From NCBI GenBank assembly GCA_003023565.1, contig PXSA01000019.1, forward strand, positions 1-52,351: a stretch of 52,351 bases of DNA. Reading direction: 5' to 3'. The position numbers were made by a program, and so were the translations under genes. Each line of letters begins with the position of its first letter. Position 1 is the first letter of the stretch. Below the pieces are notes generated by a model. That model searched no databases. It was not told the origin of the DNA and worked only from the letters and a program-made list of their open reading frames with translations. Origin of the DNA: Halobacteriales archaeon QS_9_68_17 (GTDB lineage: Archaea; Halobacteriota; Halobacteria; Halobacteriales; Natronoarchaeaceae). Below are positions 49,610 to 52,351 of this stretch, piece after piece.

Positions 49610-49876
49610 GTGCATCCGAAACGCCTCGCGGACCTCCTGTTCCTGTACGCCGGCGCGCTGCACATCGGGCACTACACGGTCGCGCATGGCGTACAGGTCG
49701 TCCCCGGTTCGGCGTGGCAGCTCGTCAGCGGGTCGACCTTCTGTGCGCTCGCCGCATACCGGTGGACGCTCCCTCCCGACGAGACGAAGCCGTCGGCGTA
49801 CGGGCCGCTGGTCTACGTCCTCGTCGCCCTCTGCGCGCTGACGACGCTACTCACTGCCGGTCTCATCGTGGCCTGA
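49610..49876 (+). CDS. Small membrane protein, 88 residues
   Basis: It starts with GTG (MHPKRLADLLFLYAGALHIGHY) about 27 bases after a TATA-like ttttattacg, fitting a leaderless transcript. There are about three hydrophobic segments: residues 8-25, 30-48 and 67-87. Histidines in the first helix (HIGHYTVAH) are notable but not enough to assign metal or heme binding. No family name known to me. Divergent from the HD gene. Confidence 0.6.
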   Translation: MHPKRLADLLFLYAGALHIGHYTVAHGVQVVPGSAWQLVSGSTFCALAAYRWTLPPDETKPSAYGPLVYVLVALCALTTLLTAGLIVA

Positions 49877-49931
49877 CCGCGCGGGTGGGCGTCGCTCGGC
49901 CGTCGCGGCCGCGACAGCGGGGCGATCAACG

Positions 49932-49998
49932 GGGACCGCTGTAAGTCGTTTCGGTACTTCGGACCGGGGTCGCCGAGGTAAACAGCTACAGCGGTCCC
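49932..49998. repeat. 12-base perfect inverted repeat at the hydrolase promoter
   Basis: gggaccgctgta (49932-49943) and tacagcggtccc (49987-49998) are exact inverse copies 43 bases apart. The right copy abuts the TATA-like tataag (49999-50004) of the alpha/beta hydrolase gene. It could be a paired operator site or a small mobile remnant. Confidence 0.6.
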
Positions 49999-50029
49999 TA
50001 TAAGTCCGCGGCGCGTCGAGTCCCGCGTG

Positions 50030-50815
50030 ATGCCGACCGCGAACAATGACGGGACCGCGCTGTACTACGAGACGGACGGCGTGGGCGAGACGGTCGCGTT
50101 CGTCGGCGACGTGGGCTACGGCGCGTGGCTCTGGGGATGGACCGCACCGGCCGTGGCCGGCCCGTTCGAGGCGCTCGTCTGGGACCTGCGCGGGACCGGC
50201 CGCTCGGACGCGCCGGCGGGACCGTACGACGCGGCAACGCTCGCCGCCGACCTGGAGGCGGTGCTGTCGGACGCCGGCGTCCGGACCGCGCACCTCGTCG
50301 GCGCGGGCCTCGGCGGACTAGTCGCGCTGGAGTACGCCCGCCGCTACTCGCGGGCGGAGACGCTGACGCTCGCTGGCACGGCAGCGAGCGGCGACGAGTT
50401 CGCGGATCCGGAGGTGCTGTTCGCCGACCCCGCGGACCCGACCGCGCTGCGCGAGTCGCTCCGGGCGGGGTTCACGACCGACTTCCGCGAGACGCAACCG
50501 GACGTGATAGACGGCATCGCGGAGTGGCGGCGGACCGACGACGCCGGCCCGGACGCCTGGCGCGCGCAGGCCGCCGCCGTCGAGAGCTACGACGCCGACC
50601 CGCTGTACGAGATCACGCTCCCGGCGCTGGTGCTGGCGGGCGAGGACGACCCCGTCGTGTCGCTCTCGGCGGCGGAGCGACTGGCCGCGGACCTGCCGAA
50701 AGGCGAGTTCGAGGCGTTTCCGGGCCGCCACCTCTTTTTCGTCGAGCGGTCGCGCCCGGTGAACGACCGCCTGCAGGGGTTCCTGCTCGACCACGCGGAC
50801 GCGGACCTGGCGTGA
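50030..50815 (+). CDS. Alpha/beta hydrolase-fold protein lacking the nucleophile serine
   Basis: A 261-residue alpha/beta hydrolase. The oxyanion and early strands are present (ETVAFVGDVGYGAWLWGW, FEALVWDLRGTGRSDAP). The nucleophile elbow, normally GxSxG, reads VGAGLGGLVALEYARRY near residue 92, with glycine in place of serine. The late acid and histidine are kept (LAGEDDPVVSLS near 205, FPGRHLFFVERS near 230). It may be a non-hydrolytic member or use another residue. The start is ATG 50030, or GTG 50027 just before it; TATA-like tataag lies about 27-29 bases upstream. Confidence 0.8.
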   Translation: MPTANNDGTALYYETDGVGETVAFVGDVGYGAWLWGWTAPAVAGPFEALVWDLRGTGRSDAPAGPYDAATLAADLEAVLSDAGVRTAHLVGAGLGGLVALEYARRYSRAETLTLAGTAASGDEFADPEVLFADPADPTALRESLRAGFTTDFRETQPDVIDGIAEWRRTDDAGPDAWRAQAAAVESYDADPLYEITLPALVLAGEDDPVVSLSAAERLAADLPKGEFEAFPGRHLFFVERSRPVNDRLQGFLLDHADADLA

Positions 50816-50899
50816 GCGACCGGCCACGACGTCACGGACCCCGGCAGGATCACCGCGCGGGCGAAACGCACTTCCCCCTATAGGTGTTGGAAAGCACTG

Positions 50900-51624
50900 A
50901 TGAGTCGACCGCGTATCGCCGTGTTAAACGCCGCGCACGACCCCGAGCACAACCGTCGAAACTTCCGGCGGGAGCTCGACGCCGACGTCACGGAGTTCGA
51001 CGTCGTCGGCCAGGAGTTCCCGGAGACGCTCGAAGTCGACGCCGATGAGCGGAGCTCATCGAGCAGTACGGCGCTGCCGTACGACGGCTGTCTGGTCACG
51101 GGGTCGCGCGCGTCGGTCTACTGGGACGAGGAGTGGATCGAGCCCACGAAGGAGTGGGTTCGGACCGCCATCGACCGCGGCCTCCCGTTCCTCGGCGTCT
51201 GTTGGGGGCACCAGCTCCTCGCGGACGTGCTCGGCGGGCGCGTCGAACCCATGGGCGAGTACGAGATCGGCTACCGGACCGTCGAGCGGACCGGCGACTC
51301 CGAACTGCTAGACGGCCTCGACGGGGAGTTCACCGTCTTCACGACGCACTCCGACGCCGTGGTCGAACTGCCGCCGGGCGCGGAGCTCATCGCCGAGAAC
51401 GACTACTCGGTCCACGGCTTCCGCAAGGACCGCGTCTTCGGCGTGCAGTTCCATCCCGAGTACGACATGGAGACCGCCGAGTACGTGACGGAGGGGAAGG
51501 ACCTGCCCGACCAGCGCGTCCGGAAGGTGCTGGACGGGGTCAACGAGGAGAACTACGCCGCCGCCTGCGAGGCGAAGGCGCTGTTCGACAACTTCGTCCC
51601 GTACTGCGTCCCGGTGTTCGGTGA
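50900..51624 (+). CDS. Class I glutamine amidotransferase, frameshift at 3' end
   Basis: A GATase1-domain protein (GuaA-like group), about 241 residues. Signatures: LVTGSRASVYWDEEWI, the nucleophile cysteine 101 in FLGVCWGHQLLADVLGG, and the histidine-glutamate pair in FGVQFHPEYDMETAEYV near residue 182. The partner synthase is unknown; such proteins are often annotated as GMP synthase-like. Residues 48-62 (DADERSSSSSTALPYDG) are a double-hairpin insertion. At the 3' end the frame runs on into the next gene. One missing base near 51604 would instead give FVPYLRPGVR and a stop at 51622-51624, the expected end. Confidence 0.85.
51044..51082. repeat. Intragenic double hairpin in the amidotransferase gene
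   Basis: GATGAGC/GCTCATC around gga (51044-51060) and GTACGGC/GCCGTAC around gct (51066-51082), joined by gagca. It encodes DERSSSSSTALPYD. Both stem order and linker match the hemC copy. Confidence 0.8.
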
Positions 51625-51706
51625 CTCGGGTCGCGGTAGTATCGAAGCGGTGTACAGCGGACGACGGGCGAATCCTTTTTGTTCGGAGCGGAAAAACGCG
51701 GAATCG

Positions 51707-52351
51707 ATGAGCGTCCCCTCTGCCCTCGAACCGTTCCGACAGCCGGAGTATACCGGCGAGAACCGCTGTACGCCGTGTACGGTCGTCAACAGCATTATCG
51801 CCGCGGCCGGGAGCGGTGCCGTCGGCTGGGCGGTGGCGTCCGCGGCCGGCACGGCGGCGGGTGCTGCCACCGGCGCGGCCGCCCTCCTCGTCTGCGCGGC
51901 CGCTATCTACCTCCGGGGCTACCTCGTTCCCGGCACGCCGACGCTGACGAAGCGGTATCTGCCGGACCGCGTGCTCGCGTGGTTCGACAAGGTGCCCGAG
52001 GACGCCGCGGTCGCGGACCCGGCGGCGGACGCGGGGGTCGAGGTCGACCCCGAGGAAGCGCTGCTCGACGCCGGCGCGGTCGAACCCTGCGAGAACGTAG
52101 ACGACCTCTGTCTCGCCGATGGCTTCCGCGCGTCGTGGCGCGGCGAGATGGACGGGGACGTGACCGCGGCGGACGCGGTCGACGCGCTCGGACTCCGCCG
52201 CGAGGACTGCACGCTGGAGTCGTTCGGCGACGCCTACCGGCTCGAACAGGGCGGCACGCGCCTCGCGCGGTGGCCGTCGGAGGCCGCGCTGATCGCCGAC
52301 GTCGCGGGCGCTCGCGCCCTCGCCGACGCGTCCGGCGAGTGGCGGCGGCTG
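51707..52351 (+). CDS. Membrane-associated haloarchaeal protein, 3' end outside window
   Basis: The first 215 residues of a protein that continues past the window. It starts MSVPSALEPFRQPEYTGENR, with CTPCTVVN (a CxxC that may bind zinc) at residues 21-28. Two hydrophobic segments follow (about 30-47 and 50-70), a short loop, then a soluble acidic domain (PEEALLDAGAVEPCENVDDLC). I have seen this kind of haloarchaeal protein but know no function. A TATA-like cctttttg near 51674 precedes the ATG by about 30 bases, so it has its own promoter although the upstream frame runs into it. Confidence 0.7.
   Translation, partial: MSVPSALEPFRQPEYTGENRCTPCTVVNSIIAAAGSGAVGWAVASAAGTAAGAATGAAALLVCAAAIYLRGYLVPGTPTLTKRYLPDRVLAWFDKVPEDAAVADPAADAGVEVDPEEALLDAGAVEPCENVDDLCLADGFRASWRGEMDGDVTAADAVDALGLRREDCTLESFGDAYRLEQGGTRLARWPSEAALIADVAGARALADASGEWRRL

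Noticed and set aside
47461..49665. 734-codon ORF on the minus strand across alaS end and the HD gene
   Set aside because: Arginine- and proline-rich shadow of two clear genes in other frames.

Overview
The window is a GC-rich stretch of chromosome from a halophilic archaeon (Halobacteria). The evidence is the acidic proteome, the archaeal gene set (RadA, small RFC subunit, NMD3, Taw2-like wyosine enzyme, archaeal-type AlaS, SAMP2), several haloarchaea-only families (DUF7130, DUF5518, DUF5783, DUF5784, DUF5786, PspAB, Cmi4) and leaderless promoters with a TATA-like box about 27 bases before many starts. I cannot name the genus. No tRNA, rRNA, CRISPR array, complete insertion sequence or replication origin was recognised.

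Layout. 0.1-4 kb: rubredoxin-like protein, ketopantoate reductase, sulfatase-type hydrolase, NifU-like scaffold, DUF5783. 4-5.7 kb: a less GC-rich patch with two exported-protein genes and a 640-base gene-free stretch. 5.7-13.4 kb: DUF5518, a DHH phosphoesterase, the hemC-cobA-hemD operon, a Cmi4-like regulator, and the bioYMN biotin transporter. 13.4-24.4 kb: a membrane Fe-S/CCG oxidoreductase, PH-domain protein, tandem acetyltransferases, DedA protein, hemB, an ammonium transporter fused to a P-II protein, hemL, radA. With hemC, hemD and cobA, the window holds five genes of tetrapyrrole synthesis. 24.5-27.7 kb: pspAB and htpX, separated by a frameshifted GH37 trehalase gene on the other strand. 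27.8-32.4 kb: epimerase, nmd3-taw2 operon, amidohydrolase. 32.4-42 kb: housekeeping and small proteins (XPD-like helicase, cysteine-cluster protein, rpiA, histone-fold protein, larB, GIY-YIG protein, phosphohexomutase). 42-45 kb: samp2 and rfcS surrounded by decayed genes (acetyltransferase, histidine kinase, tspO). 45-52 kb: alaS, HD phosphohydrolase, alpha/beta hydrolase, glutamine amidotransferase and a membrane protein cut by the window edge.

The most unusual signal is at the DNA level. At least seven conserved proteins carry short in-frame insertions whose DNA folds into one or two perfect hairpins (DUF5783, hemC, the CCG oxidoreductase, taw2, the XPD helicase, alaS, the amidotransferase). 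The hemC and amidotransferase copies share architecture and sequence, so they look like two copies of one in-frame palindromic element. A separate 78-base inverted-repeat element interrupts tspO, an 84-base palindrome lies beside the helicase gene, and two intergenic regions share a repeat block. Several reading frames (trehalase, hemC 5' end, GNAT, tspO, amidotransferase 3' end) show single-base disruptions. These are either real decay or consensus errors in the assembly, and reads would settle which.
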